This document shows positions 16,072-24,900 of a DNA stretch of 51,862 nt, piece after piece. The first letter of the stretch is position 1. Each line of letters starts with the position of its first letter. The notes below the pieces were generated by a model. The model had not been told where the DNA came from and made no database searches. It saw only the letters and a program-made list of their open reading frames with translations. A program made the position numbers and the translations under genes. Source of the stretch: Candidatus Aminicenantes bacterium UBA647 (GTDB lineage: Bacteria; Acidobacteriota; Aminicenantia; UBA2199); assembly GCA_002299555.1 (NCBI GenBank), contig DBOL01000038.1:1-51862 (forward strand), given 5' to 3'.

Positions 16072-17226
16072 TCATTGTTTTTTTTCATTTATTTCATACT
16101 TTAAAAACCAATCATATAGTTCTTGCTTTGGATATACATGCCAATCTATCCAATGACCTACATCTGGTTCTACCGTGAATTTTAAATTTTTATTTTTCCC
16201 TTTTAATTTATTAATCATCCATTCAGTTTCCTCGAATTGAACGACTGTATCTATTTTTCCATGAAAAGCCCAAATTGGAATATCAATTAATTTATCAGTA
16301 TTTTTTTTTATGAAATCCATATGACGTGTAAATCCACTCATAGGTGCAATAGCGGAAAATTTTTTGGGATATTTTATTGCCAGGTACCATGTCCCTGAAC
16401 CGCCTAAACTTACTCCAGTAAGATAAACTCTATCAGTATCCACTCTGTATTTAGTCGATATTTCTTTATAAAAGTTCTCAAACCAATTGTCAGTAGACCA
16501 TCTTTGGTTAATTGGACATTGTGGTGCAACTATAATAAATGGGAATTCCCGTTTTCTCCAAATTTGGTCAGGGATACCACAACAATAAAGCTTAATTTTA
16601 TCTGTACCTCTACTTGAACCACCATGTAGATAAATTATCAATGGCCATTTTTTAAATGTGTCATTATTATATTTTTTTGGCGTATAAGATATGTAATGGT
16701 AATTTGTATCTTTTGGATTTTGATTTAATCCTTTTTCGAAAATCAATTTTTGTTGTACTGAACCATCATTGTTCCACCAAGTACATTTTCCATGTTTTTG
16801 TCCATTTGAATAATTCTGTATTGACTCTCTCTGACTATTCAAATACCAATATTCATAAAGCCCATGTCGCAATCCATTTAAAAAATTTGTTTTACTCTCG
16901 ATATGGCCATTCTTGTACCATTTTGTGAATTCCCCTTCTTTCGTATTTGTCTTAAAATTACACCAGAGGCTTTCTTCTTTAATGCTCTTATCAAAAGAAC
17001 TGTAAGTTCCATCCATTTGGATTTGACCATTTGGATAGTAATCCCGAACATGATATAAACTACTTTTCTTATCAAATTGAATAATTCGTTTGTAAATTAT
17101 TTTTTTATTTTTAGAAATGGGAACAGGTAAATAAAATGTTTCAATCTCCTGAGCATTTATTGCTCCTATACAAATAAACAGTGATAATATTAATGTAGTG
17201 TTCTTTATTTTAATTGACTTTAACAT
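16072..17226 (-). CDS. exported MORN-repeat / alpha-beta hydrolase fusion
   Basis: 384 aa from the ATG at 17226, chosen because TTGGAG lies 6 nt upstream and a signal peptide follows at once (LILSLFICIGAINAQ). Residues about 45-175 carry four or five MORN_2-like units, each of type YYPNGQIQMDGTY, WYKNGHIESKTNFLNGLRHGLYEYWY, or WWNNDGSVQQKLIFEKG. The C-terminal half is a PHB-depolymerase/esterase-D-type hydrolase: IYLHGGSSRG (oxyanion region), nucleophile in YLTGVSLGGSG, acid in FHGKIDTVV, and base in PDVGHWIDW. Substrate unknown; a secreted carbohydrate or polyester esterase is plausible. The composition is AT-rich. Confidence 0.78.
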   Translation of the reverse strand: MLKSIKIKNTTLILSLFICIGAINAQEIETFYLPVPISKNKKIIYKRIIQFDKKSSLYHVRDYYPNGQIQMDGTYSSFDKSIKEESLWCNFKTNTKEGEFTKWYKNGHIESKTNFLNGLRHGLYEYWYLNSQRESIQNYSNGQKHGKCTWWNNDGSVQQKLIFEKGLNQNPKDTNYHYISYTPKKYNNDTFKKWPLIIYLHGGSSRGTDKIKLYCCGIPDQIWRKREFPFIIVAPQCPINQRWSTDNWFENFYKEISTKYRVDTDRVYLTGVSLGGSGTWYLAIKYPKKFSAIAPMSGFTRHMDFIKKNTDKLIDIPIWAFHGKIDTVVQFEETEWMINKLKGKNKNLKFTVEPDVGHWIDWHVYPKQELYDWFLKYEINEKKQ

Positions 17227-17284
17227 TTGTATCTCCAAGGTGCGTTGTTTCTTGAAGTGAAGTTTTCGTTTCAGATTTAATAAA

Positions 17285-18034
17285 TCAATCAACATATTTG
17301 AGCATCACACTACGCACTTTGTCCATCAGTTCGTTCACATTTTCCCGTGTAAAGTCTTTCGTTGAAATTGCCTTTTCATATATTATTTTAATTTTGCCCG
17401 GTCTTATCATCCATTTGGTTTTCTGTTTTATCTTATAACTTCCCATCTGTATAACAGGGATTATATCCAGCCCAGATTCGATTGCCAGCAGAAATCCCCC
17501 CTTCTTGAATTTCCCCAACTTACCCGTAATGGTTCTTGTCCCCTCCGGCATAACACCTATCGAAAGATTTTTTTGCTCTATCAAAAGTACTGCAGACCTT
17601 TTTAAAGATTCCAGAGCTTTTCTTGCATTCTTCCTGTTAATGGGGATCATCCCGATCTTTTTCATAAGGGGTCCGTAAAGTGGCCACTTCATATGACTCT
17701 CCTCTTCTATTCCCCTCAATTTCCCCGGAAACGAGCCATTAAACACAAAACCGTCAAAGATATTGATATGATTCAGCATCAGAATATATTTACCATCGGG
17801 AGATAAATTCTCTTCGACCCCCTCAGCTTTCACCCTAATAAAAGCAAGAATAGTTATTAGTCGTGAAAATATTTTAACTACTTTCTCAAATAACCAACCG
17901 GTGGTGAATATTCCGACCAAAAGGATAATAATGGATCCTAATAAGAAATGGATGGCACCTAAAATGTAAATAATTACAGAGACAATTAGATCTTTAATAA
18001 AAATAAAAAAAGTTTTCATATCTTTCATCATCAA
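17285..18034 (-). CDS. plsC: 1-acyl-sn-glycerol-3-phosphate acyltransferase family (PlsC type)
   Basis: 249 aa. One or two N-terminal membrane helices (residues 17-46) are followed by the acyltransferase domain. Catalytic H(x)4D is H89-INIF-D94 in LNHINIFDG, and the phosphate-binding block is VMPEGTRT (about residues 161-168). These enzymes acylate lysophosphatidic acid at the membrane to make phosphatidic acid. Several paralogues usually coexist, so this copy could acylate another lipid. The ATG at 18034 has only a weak Shine-Dalgarno; Met codons at positions 2, 3 and 6 are alternatives. The gene is divergent from rlmB. Confidence 0.83.
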   Translation of the reverse strand: MMMKDMKTFFIFIKDLIVSVIIYILGAIHFLLGSIIILLVGIFTTGWLFEKVVKIFSRLITILAFIRVKAEGVEENLSPDGKYILMLNHINIFDGFVFNGSFPGKLRGIEEESHMKWPLYGPLMKKIGMIPINRKNARKALESLKRSAVLLIEQKNLSIGVMPEGTRTITGKLGKFKKGGFLLAIESGLDIIPVIQMGSYKIKQKTKWMIRPGKIKIIYEKAISTKDFTRENVNELMDKVRSVMLKYVD

Positions 18035-18130
18035 TTTATATCATAGTACCCTTCAAACAAAAAGGGTCACGAGTGGCTTTATCCTGGCAATTGGTATACT
18101 TCAGATGTATATAAATTAAGTAATTTAGCG

Positions 18131-18143
18131 TATAATATACCGT
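18131..18143 (+). promoter_or_regulatory. -10 box of rlmB, predicted leaderless start
   Basis: A perfect TATAAT (18131-18136) is followed by 7 nt and then the ATG, so transcription should begin at or next to the start codon. No Shine-Dalgarno could be transcribed. I see no good -35 at 16-18 bp upstream. Confidence 0.5.
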
Positions 18144-18875
18144 ATGAAGATCACATCGATAAATGCACTTCACGAGGCACTAAGTTCAGATCTACCGGTC
18201 AACAAGGTATTTATAAATGAGAGACGTCGTGACAGCAGGATAAAAATGATCACGGATCTTTGTAAAGCGAAGGGGATCCCCTTTATGCTCGTCCCACAAG
18301 TTGCTCTCAATAAGAAAGCCGGAAATGATAATCAGGGAGTATTTGCAGAGATCTCACCTGTCCGTTTTTTCGCACTTGATGAGATCCTGAAAGAAGGTAA
18401 CGACAGGTTTATATTGATACTGGATTCGGTAACTGATGCAGGAAATCTTGGTGCAATAATCAGAACCAGTGTTGCTGCAGGTATTGATGGAATAATTATA
18501 TCACGTAGAAATTCAGCTCCCCTGAATGAAACTGTACTTAAAGCTTCAGCAGGAGCTCTTTTAAAAGCAAAGATTGTACCATCTAAAAATATATCGATCG
18601 AGATGAGGATATTGCAGGAAAAAGGCTATTGGATAATAGCCACAGACGTCAAGTCCGGAATACCATATCATGAATATGGTTTTGATATGCCTACTGCGCT
18701 TGTTATCGGAAGTGAAGGAAAAGGTATCTCTACAATCGTAAAAAAATATACTGATCAGTTCATAACAATTCCACACTCTGACAAGATCGAATCATTGAAT
18801 GTTTCAGCCGCTACAGCTGTGGTATTGTTTGAGGCTATCAGGCAAAAATCAACCATCACTAAAGAAAAAGATTAA
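18144..18875 (+). CDS. rlmB: SpoU/TrmH-family rRNA 2'-O-methyltransferase (RlmB-like)
   Basis: 243 aa. An N-terminal substrate-binding domain (SINALHEALSSDLPVNKVFINERRRDSR) is followed by the knotted SPOUT domain with all three motifs: LDSVTDAGNLGAIIRTSVAAGIDGIIIS (motif 1), ALVIGSEGKGIS (motif 2) and IPHSDKIESLNVSAATAVVLFEAIRQ (motif 3). RlmB makes Gm2251 in 23S rRNA; TrmH/TsnR relatives modify other sites, so the exact nucleotide is unproven. The gene is divergent from plsC and convergent with groES, and shares a terminator with groES. Confidence 0.88.
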   Translation: MKITSINALHEALSSDLPVNKVFINERRRDSRIKMITDLCKAKGIPFMLVPQVALNKKAGNDNQGVFAEISPVRFFALDEILKEGNDRFILILDSVTDAGNLGAIIRTSVAAGIDGIIISRRNSAPLNETVLKASAGALLKAKIVPSKNISIEMRILQEKGYWIIATDVKSGIPYHEYGFDMPTALVIGSEGKGISTIVKKYTDQFITIPHSDKIESLNVSAATAVVLFEAIRQKSTITKEKD

Positions 18876-18892
18876 AGGGAAACTAAAATGCC

Positions 18893-18915
18893 CGGGCAAG
18901 CCGAACGGCCGCCCG
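18893..18915. terminator. GC-rich hairpin between convergent rlmB and groES
   Basis: CGGGC (18893-18897) pairs with GCCCG (18911-18915), with an inner GCC/GGC stem. It is far richer in GC than its surroundings and lies between two convergent stops, which suits a shared terminator. T-runs on both sides are short. Confidence 0.6.
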
Positions 18916-18933
18916 ATCATTTTATAGTAAGGG

Positions 18934-19200
18934 TTACTCCACTATTGCAAGCAAATCTGACCTGGAGATCAGAAGATGTTTTTCTCCATCTACTATTAGT
19001 TCTTCGCCGGCATACTTCCCATAAACAACCTTGTCTCCAACTTTGACCATCTCTTTTAGTTCTTCGTCTGTACCTATTGCTTTCACTTCACCAACAACCG
19101 GTTTTTCCTTTGCAGTATCAGGAATGATTATAGAACCCGCTTTCTCTTCTTTTTCCAATGGCAACACCAATACTCTGTCATCTAATGGTTGAACTTTCAT
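18934..19200 (-). CDS. groES: co-chaperonin GroES
   Basis: 88 aa, complete Hsp10 fold: VQPLDDRVLVLPLEKEEKAGSIIIPDTAKEKPVVGEVKAIG, the mobile loop EEKAGSIIIPDTAKEKP, the dome loop region and GDKVVYGKYAGEELIVDGEKHLLISRSDLLAIVE. It caps GroEL rings during folding. Length is slightly below the usual 94-97 aa. Unusually, no groEL follows: the downstream gene is convergent rlmB, and the partner upstream is a glutaredoxin 1 bp away. groEL must be elsewhere. AAAGGAGG upstream of the ATG lies at the end of the glutaredoxin gene. I see no CIRCE element; a palindrome near the shared promoter might control both genes. Confidence 0.96.
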   Translation of the reverse strand: MKVQPLDDRVLVLPLEKEEKAGSIIIPDTAKEKPVVGEVKAIGTDEELKEMVKVGDKVVYGKYAGEELIVDGEKHLLISRSDLLAIVE

Positions 19201-19201
19201 T

Positions 19202-19453
19202 TTAGCCTCCTTTTATATTTAAAAGCCTATTTATTTCAGTTTTGTTAAAGCCAACTATCGCCCTGCTGTTTATTAACGTCACAGGAACTCCTTGCTGGCC
19301 TGTCCTTCTAAGCATATCTTTCGCAGCTGACTGATCTTTTGAAACATCAACATCTTTGAATTTTATTTTATGCTTTTTTAAATATTGTTTCAGAGTTCTA
19401 CACCAAGAACATGACGGCGTTGAAAAAACAACTACTCTTGGTTCAGGTCCCAT
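19202..19453 (-). CDS. glutaredoxin-like thiol-disulfide protein
   Basis: 83 aa. VVVFSTPSCSWCRTLKQYLKKHKIKFKDVDVSKD has the active-site C-x-x-C as CSWC. The cis-proline motif is GVPVTLINSRAIVGF (TVP type), and there is the usual C-terminal helix NKTEINRLL. It resembles the NrdH/GrxC-type glutaredoxins that lack the GSH-binding TGD-x-G signature of classical Grx. It is cotranscribed with groES, which it directly precedes, hinting at a redox link to protein folding. GGAGG is 6 nt upstream of the ATG. Confidence 0.88.
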   Translation of the reverse strand: MGPEPRVVVFSTPSCSWCRTLKQYLKKHKIKFKDVDVSKDQSAAKDMLRRTGQQGVPVTLINSRAIVGFNKTEINRLLNIKGG

Positions 19454-19501
19454 TTACTCCTCCACAAATTTAAGTGTAATTTTCTCATATTTCTCTGGTT
19501 C

Positions 19502-19534
19502 TGTCAATATGAAACACTTCATTCCCATGAAGTG
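19502..19534 (-). promoter_or_regulatory. glutaredoxin-groES promoter with adjacent palindrome
   Basis: On the minus strand a perfect TTGACA (19502-19507) is followed by a 17-bp spacer and a weak GAAAAT -10 (about 19479-19484). Just upstream of the -35 sits a perfect 8-bp inverted repeat, CACTTCAT/ATGAAGTG (19515-19522 and 19527-19534), a candidate operator. It does not match CIRCE. Confidence 0.5.
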
Positions 19535-19608
19535 AAGTTATGATATTTTGGTAAATTTTAACAATATATTTCATTAATTCGATTCGTGAAATTTCAATGC
19601 TAAACGGG

Positions 19609-19636
19609 TTGACGTAGAGATTTAAACTGATAAAAT
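19609..19636 (+). promoter_or_regulatory. rocD promoter
   Basis: TTGACG (19609-19614), 16-bp spacer, TAAAAT (19631-19636), about 33 nt before the ATG at 19670, which has AGGTG as Shine-Dalgarno. Confidence 0.65.
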
Positions 19637-19669
19637 GTGCTCAGATCAATACTACTTACGAGGTGAAAT

Positions 19670-20875
19670 ATGACAAACTTAAATTCTGAACAATTAATGG
19701 AAATGGAGCACAAGTATGGTGCTCACAATTATCATCCGCTTGAAGTTGTGATTTCAAAAGCGGAAGGTATCTGGGTTGAGGATCCTGAAGGGAATAAATA
19801 CATGGATATGCTCTCAGCATATTCAGCCGTCAATCAGGGCCATCGCCATCCAGCAATAATAAAAGCATTAAAAAACCAGGCGGATGAACTTACACTAACA
19901 TCAAGAGCATTCTTCAATGATAAATGGCCCCTGTTTGCAAAGAAACTTGCCGAGTTGACCGAGAAGGATATGATCCTCCCAATGAACACCGGAGCTGAGG
20001 CCGTTGAAACAGCCATAAAGACCATGAGGAAATGGGGATACCTTAAAAAAGGTATAGAAAAGAATAAAGCAGAGATAATTGTCTTTGAAGAGAATTTCCA
20101 CGGAAGGACAACAACTGTCATATCTTTCTCTACCGATCCTGTTGCAAAAGATGATTACGGCCCTTTCACTCCCGGATTCAAGATCGTTCCCTACAATGAT
20201 CTGGAAGCAGTAAAAAATGCTATTAATGAAAATACTGCAGGGATCCTGGTCGAACCTATTCAGGGAGAAGCAGGAGTTGTAGTGCCTGATGACGGATACC
20301 TGAAAGGACTAAGCGATATCTCCAAAGAAAATAATATACTCCTTGCCGTTGATGAGATCCAGACCGGATTCGCAAGGACCGGAAAGATGTTCGCTTTCAT
20401 GTATGGCAACATAGATCCCGATATCATCATTATGGGTAAAGCTCTCGGTGGAGGTGTTTTCCCCGTAAGCGCTGTTGCAGCAAATAATGATATACTTGGT
20501 GTTTTTAAACCGGGAAGCCACGGATCTACATTCGGAGGGAATCCTTTGGGATGTGCAGTTGCAATTGCATCTATCGAAGTTCTTCTTGATGAGAACCTTG
20601 CTGCAAAATCTTTTGAACTGGGCAAATATTTCAGGGAACAACTCTTGGCCATGAACTCTGACAAAATAGATATTGTCAGAGGCAAAGGGCTTCTCATAGG
20701 TATCGTCTTAAATGAATCTGCAGGCAAAGCAAGAATATATACAACAAAGCTCAAAGAAAAAGGACTCTTATGCAAAGAAACCCACGACTGGATAATCAGG
20801 TTCGCACCACCTCTGGTAATTACTAAAGAAGAGATCGATCAGGCAATGGAGAGCATCAGGGAAGTTCTGGGGTAA
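19670..20875 (+). CDS. rocD: ornithine aminotransferase
   Basis: 401 aa class III PLP aminotransferase. It transfers the delta-amino group of ornithine to 2-oxoglutarate, giving glutamate semialdehyde and linking arginine breakdown with proline and glutamate. Signatures of this branch are HKYGAHNYHPLEVVISKAEGIWVEDPEG, MLSAYSAVNQGHRHP, PMNTGAEAVETAIKTMRKWGY, FHGRTTTVISFSTDP and EPIQGEAGVVVPDDGYL. The PLP lysine is in DPDIIIMGKALGGGVFPVSAV, and HGSTFGGNPLGCAVA follows. The downstream gene begins directly at the stop codon, so the two form an operon. Confidence 0.95.
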   Translation: MTNLNSEQLMEMEHKYGAHNYHPLEVVISKAEGIWVEDPEGNKYMDMLSAYSAVNQGHRHPAIIKALKNQADELTLTSRAFFNDKWPLFAKKLAELTEKDMILPMNTGAEAVETAIKTMRKWGYLKKGIEKNKAEIIVFEENFHGRTTTVISFSTDPVAKDDYGPFTPGFKIVPYNDLEAVKNAINENTAGILVEPIQGEAGVVVPDDGYLKGLSDISKENNILLAVDEIQTGFARTGKMFAFMYGNIDPDIIIMGKALGGGVFPVSAVAANNDILGVFKPGSHGSTFGGNPLGCAVAIASIEVLLDENLAAKSFELGKYFREQLLAMNSDKIDIVRGKGLLIGIVLNESAGKARIYTTKLKEKGLLCKETHDWIIRFAPPLVITKEEIDQAMESIREVLG

Positions 20876-21847
20876 ATGCTGCTGATCATAGCTGAAACAT
20901 CTCCGGCAAACGGATTGTTCAGTCTTCACAAAGCTTTTCAGTTAGCTTCAATTACCTGTAATAAAAAAGATGTCTCCTTTGTTGTAGATGACTGCAAAAA
21001 CGTATCATCATATTTTACCGGAAAAGGATTCAACTATTCTATTAATAGTGAGCCCCGTAAGCTATTCAAGGAGAATATCTCTCTGGTCCTGTTCTTTAAA
21101 GACAAACTATCCGGGAAAGATAAAAAGATCCTTACCCGTGCCAAAAAAAAAAGTATTCCTACAGCAAAGTTTTCATATATGGGGGCAAATCCGGAGGACA
21201 ATGATATAATTATTGACCACTCCCCAATGTCCTATACTTCATCAAATGAAGAGAAAAAGATCCTTTCAGGACCCGCGTATTCGATACTGCACAACAAGTA
21301 TATCCATTTCCATACTATAAAAAAAAAATACAATAAGAAATTAAGAAATATTTTATTATCACCCGGTGATGAATTCCCATATAGAGAGTTAAGAAAATTA
21401 ACAGAAACTCTTATAAGCAACAACTTTAATGTAAAGATCATACCCGGGAAAAATTTCAAAAGATTCAACAGCAAAACCCTTAAAAGAATATATCCTTCTC
21501 TTAAGATATCAGGCACACCAGAAAGTTATGCCAGGTCATTTTTCGAAGCTGACCTTGCAATAATCGATCCGGAATTCTCCGCTGTCAAAGCCTCGGCAGC
21601 CGGCACACCTGCTATATATCTGCCACAAAACAATAATAGTGATCTGACTGCATCACACTATGAAGAAGAGGGCGCAGGTGTAATATTCAAAAGATGGAAA
21701 AATGAAGATTATTCTGAAATTCTTGAATTATTGAAATTCTTTTCTTTAGAACAAAGAGAAGAGATGGGAAAAACAGGAAAAACTCTTGTGGATGGAAAAG
21801 GCGTCTACAGGATAGCAGAAGTTCTAAACCAATATCTCAATTCCTGA
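20876..21847 (+). CDS. GT-B fold protein resembling PseG/SpsG, function unknown
   Basis: 323 aa. The N-terminal half has the pattern of a nucleotide-sugar hydrolase or glycosyltransferase with GT-B fold (GLFSLHKAFQLASI, an analogue of the GHxxR region but lacking its His). The second half includes NILLSPGDEFPYRELRKLTETLISNNFNVKIIPG and the C-terminal block ESYARSFFEADLAIIDPEFSAVKASAAGTPAIYLP, which is strongly PseG/SpsG- and GT28-like. PseG removes UDP in pseudaminic-acid synthesis, but no pse genes are nearby. The ATG follows the rocD stop directly. A lost catalytic His would argue against PseG activity. Function left open. Confidence 0.55.
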   Translation: MLLIIAETSPANGLFSLHKAFQLASITCNKKDVSFVVDDCKNVSSYFTGKGFNYSINSEPRKLFKENISLVLFFKDKLSGKDKKILTRAKKKSIPTAKFSYMGANPEDNDIIIDHSPMSYTSSNEEKKILSGPAYSILHNKYIHFHTIKKKYNKKLRNILLSPGDEFPYRELRKLTETLISNNFNVKIIPGKNFKRFNSKTLKRIYPSLKISGTPESYARSFFEADLAIIDPEFSAVKASAAGTPAIYLPQNNNSDLTASHYEEEGAGVIFKRWKNEDYSEILELLKFFSLEQREEMGKTGKTLVDGKGVYRIAEVLNQYLNS

Positions 21848-21863
21848 ACAGATCAAAAAAAAA

Positions 21864-21885
21864 GCCCCCCGGTTTCCCGGGAGGC
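21864..21885 (-). terminator. intrinsic terminator between convergent PseG-like and TonB-receptor genes
   Basis: A GC-rich stem of nine paired positions with one mismatch (GCCCCCCGG against CCGGGAGGC), loop TTTC. Minus-strand transcripts end in nine Us (21855-21863), so it mainly serves the TonB-receptor gene; on the plus strand the T-run is weak. Confidence 0.85.
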
Positions 21886-21912
21886 CGATTTATATCCTAA
21901 TTTATTATTAAA

Positions 21913-24900
21913 CTAGAATGAGAAACGGATACCAAACATACCCTTCCATCTTGAAAGGAGCTGATTGATCGTAAATCTTGCATCTGACTCATCTGCTTTA
22001 CCCCAGAATTCCATGATAGGCAAGCCTGTTGCAGCATCGGTGCCTTTCCATGTGAGAGGAGCATCATCGAATGAGATGTATTTGTAAACACCCCAATCTT
22101 TGTTCAGCATGTTCAGGAAGTTCTCTACTGTAAATGAAAACTGCAGTTTCTTCCCTTTCACTGGTAAAGGAATATTCTGTGTAAGTTTGATATCTACAAA
22201 ATGTGACCATGGGTCCCTGCTTGAGTTCCTTGGAACGATCTTCCCTCTGTATTTATCAAGTCCATCCGGATCATCTTTCATATACTGGTCAAGATCTGCC
22301 CATGTTCCCTTTGAAAGGATAACATCCGCAGAAGTAGCAGGAAGCCATACAGCATCATTCTGTACTCCGTCTCCATTAACATCGTTATAAAAACGTGTCG
22401 AATAAGGACGGCCGGATCTTCCATTATAGAACATTGAAAGAGAAGTGGCGGCTTTTTTGATGAAATTGAACTGTTTTGTCATTGCAAACATGAGTCTGTG
22501 ACGTGTATCGTGAGGAGACCAGCTTAATGTTGGGTTATTCGGGTCGCCTGAAGTGATATTATACTTCCAGTTCGAGATTGCTCTCGATGAAGTACCACCA
22601 AACAATGATTTTGCTTCACCATAGGTGTATGCAGCATTGATCATGTTACCGCCCCATAATTTCTGAAGCTGGAATGTCAATGAATATTCATACCCTTCGC
22701 TGGTGTTGCTGAGTTTTATTACATTGCCAAAATTAGAATCAACATAGTCAGGTGATCCATATTTAGATGTTCCGGGAGTACCGAACAGAGGTCTTCCATC
22801 GAAGAATGTTGCCCCTGTTTTTGCAACATTTATATTCTGGAACAAAACATCGTTTATGTTCTTTGTATAAATAGCTTCGAAAGTTCCTGTGAATCCCCAG
22901 AACATTTTTTTGTCAACTGCAAAGTTCATCCTGAAAACCTGAGGAAACTTGAAATCCTTGTCGATCAGGTTGATATCCCCTGAAATAATAGCTGAAGGGT
23001 TATCAGGTTGACCAAACGGATCTGTGATAAACCAATCCGGGCTGTAACTCTTGTATCTTGCGATCTCGGTTGCAGTATTTGAGAATTGGTTAGAGATCCA
23101 AACATAAGGTGCTCTACCTGAGAATATCCCTAGTCCACCACGGATCTGAATCGTATTATCACCCTTTACATCGAAGTTAAATCCGAATCTTGGTGACCAC
23201 ATCATATTCCCGCCTGCATTCTGATCTGTCGGGATCCCGAAGGATGCTTCAACAGCAGCATTAGCTGGAGGAGTAGCACTCATTAATGGTACATCAGCCC
23301 TTAAACCATATGTCAGAGTAAGTTTGTCATTAACTGCCCATTCATCACCTGCATAAAATCCCAGCTGTGCAACACCGAATTCTGCGGGTGCATTCGGATT
23401 ATCTGTAATTGAATAATACCTGTCATAATATGAAGGGTTTCCTGCTTCGAAATCATCGATACTGTCAAATTCGTACTTACCGAATTCTCTCTGAATAAAA
23501 ACATTATAAAAACTGAAGAACTCATTGTGAGTACCGAAAATATATGTGTGTTTCCCCGAGTACATTGTCAGATTGTTTGTAATTTCAATAAGATCCTGTT
23601 TGAGGTCATTTCTGACCCTGTATTCTTCAGAACCGAAGGTAAATGAAACGCCGGTCCCTGTGTCTACATTAATATTCGGGAACGGATCGCCCATATATGT
23701 CGGGTCATCATGAATTGAAGTGATGTTAAGTATGAACTCATTGAACAATTTTTCTGAAAAAGTACTGTTCAATTGTAATACAGTTGAGTTATTAGTATTT
23801 TCATAAACCCTTCCTGCATTACCAAGCCATAGATTATATGAACTTGTTCTGTCAAGACGTTCGTGAGTTGATTTAACATAGTTGTTACGGAGAGTTAATC
23901 TGTGCTTGTCGTTGATGTTCCAATCAAGCCTGAAGAAGATCTTCTGACTTTCAGTCTCATTTGTTACCCGACCGTATCCACCCGGATTATAACCGTATCC
24001 TTTGATAATGGATATAAGTCTGTCGGCTTCTTCCATGTGTCCGAAGTCATAATCGGCTCCTGAACCATCAATATAAATATCCTGAGGTGTTTTTGCTAAT
24101 GTTTTTTCAGCATTGAAGAAGAAGAACAATTTATTCTTGATGATCGGTCCACCTAGAGAAACACCATAAGTGACATCTGAAAATGTTGCGAATTCATAAT
24201 CAGAGGGTCCGTTTCCTACCAGACTCTCACTTCTCCCTTCGTAATAGACTGATCCGTGGAATTCATTTGTTCCACTCTTGGTAATAACATTGATACCACC
24301 ACCTGTGAATCCGCCATATCTGACATCGTATGGAGCAAGAACTATCTGGAATTCCTGAACAACATCAAGTGAGATCGGTGTTGACTCTGCCTGTCCACCG
24401 GGTGTACCACTGAGATCGAGACCGAAAAGGTCATTATTCTGGGCACCATCGATCTGGATGTTGTTATACTTTGAGTTCCTTCCTGCTGCAGAAAATGAAC
24501 CTGAATCCTCACCACTTGCAAATTGAGGTGCAAGACGGGTGAAATCACTCAAGGTACGTGAGATCGTAGGAAGATCTTCAATTACATTCTGAGCAACGTT
24601 TTGTGTAGCACCGGTTCTTGATTTATTTATGATCTCCTCAACCCCGGTTACTATAATTTCACCGGCATCTACTGTTGCAAGCTTGAGAGCAAAATTAACC
24701 TGTGCTTTTTCACCCAGTTTAATTACTATACCGGTTTTCTTTTCTGTCCGAAATCCGGTTATAGCTGCGGTAACAGTGTAAGGTCCTCCGGCTTTAACTG
24801 CCGGTACCAGGTATAATCCACCAGTTCTGGAAACTACCATAAAAGTTGTCCCTGTTGGTACATGGACAGCAGTAATAGCAACCCCCGGAAGAGGTGTTCC

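Noticed and set aside
19454..19669. CIRCE element controlling groES
   Set aside because: No TTAGCACTC-N9-GAGTGCTAA match; only an unrelated 8-bp palindrome.
20876..21847. pseG proper
   Set aside because: No pse genes nearby and no clear catalytic His in the expected N-terminal position; only the fold is supported.
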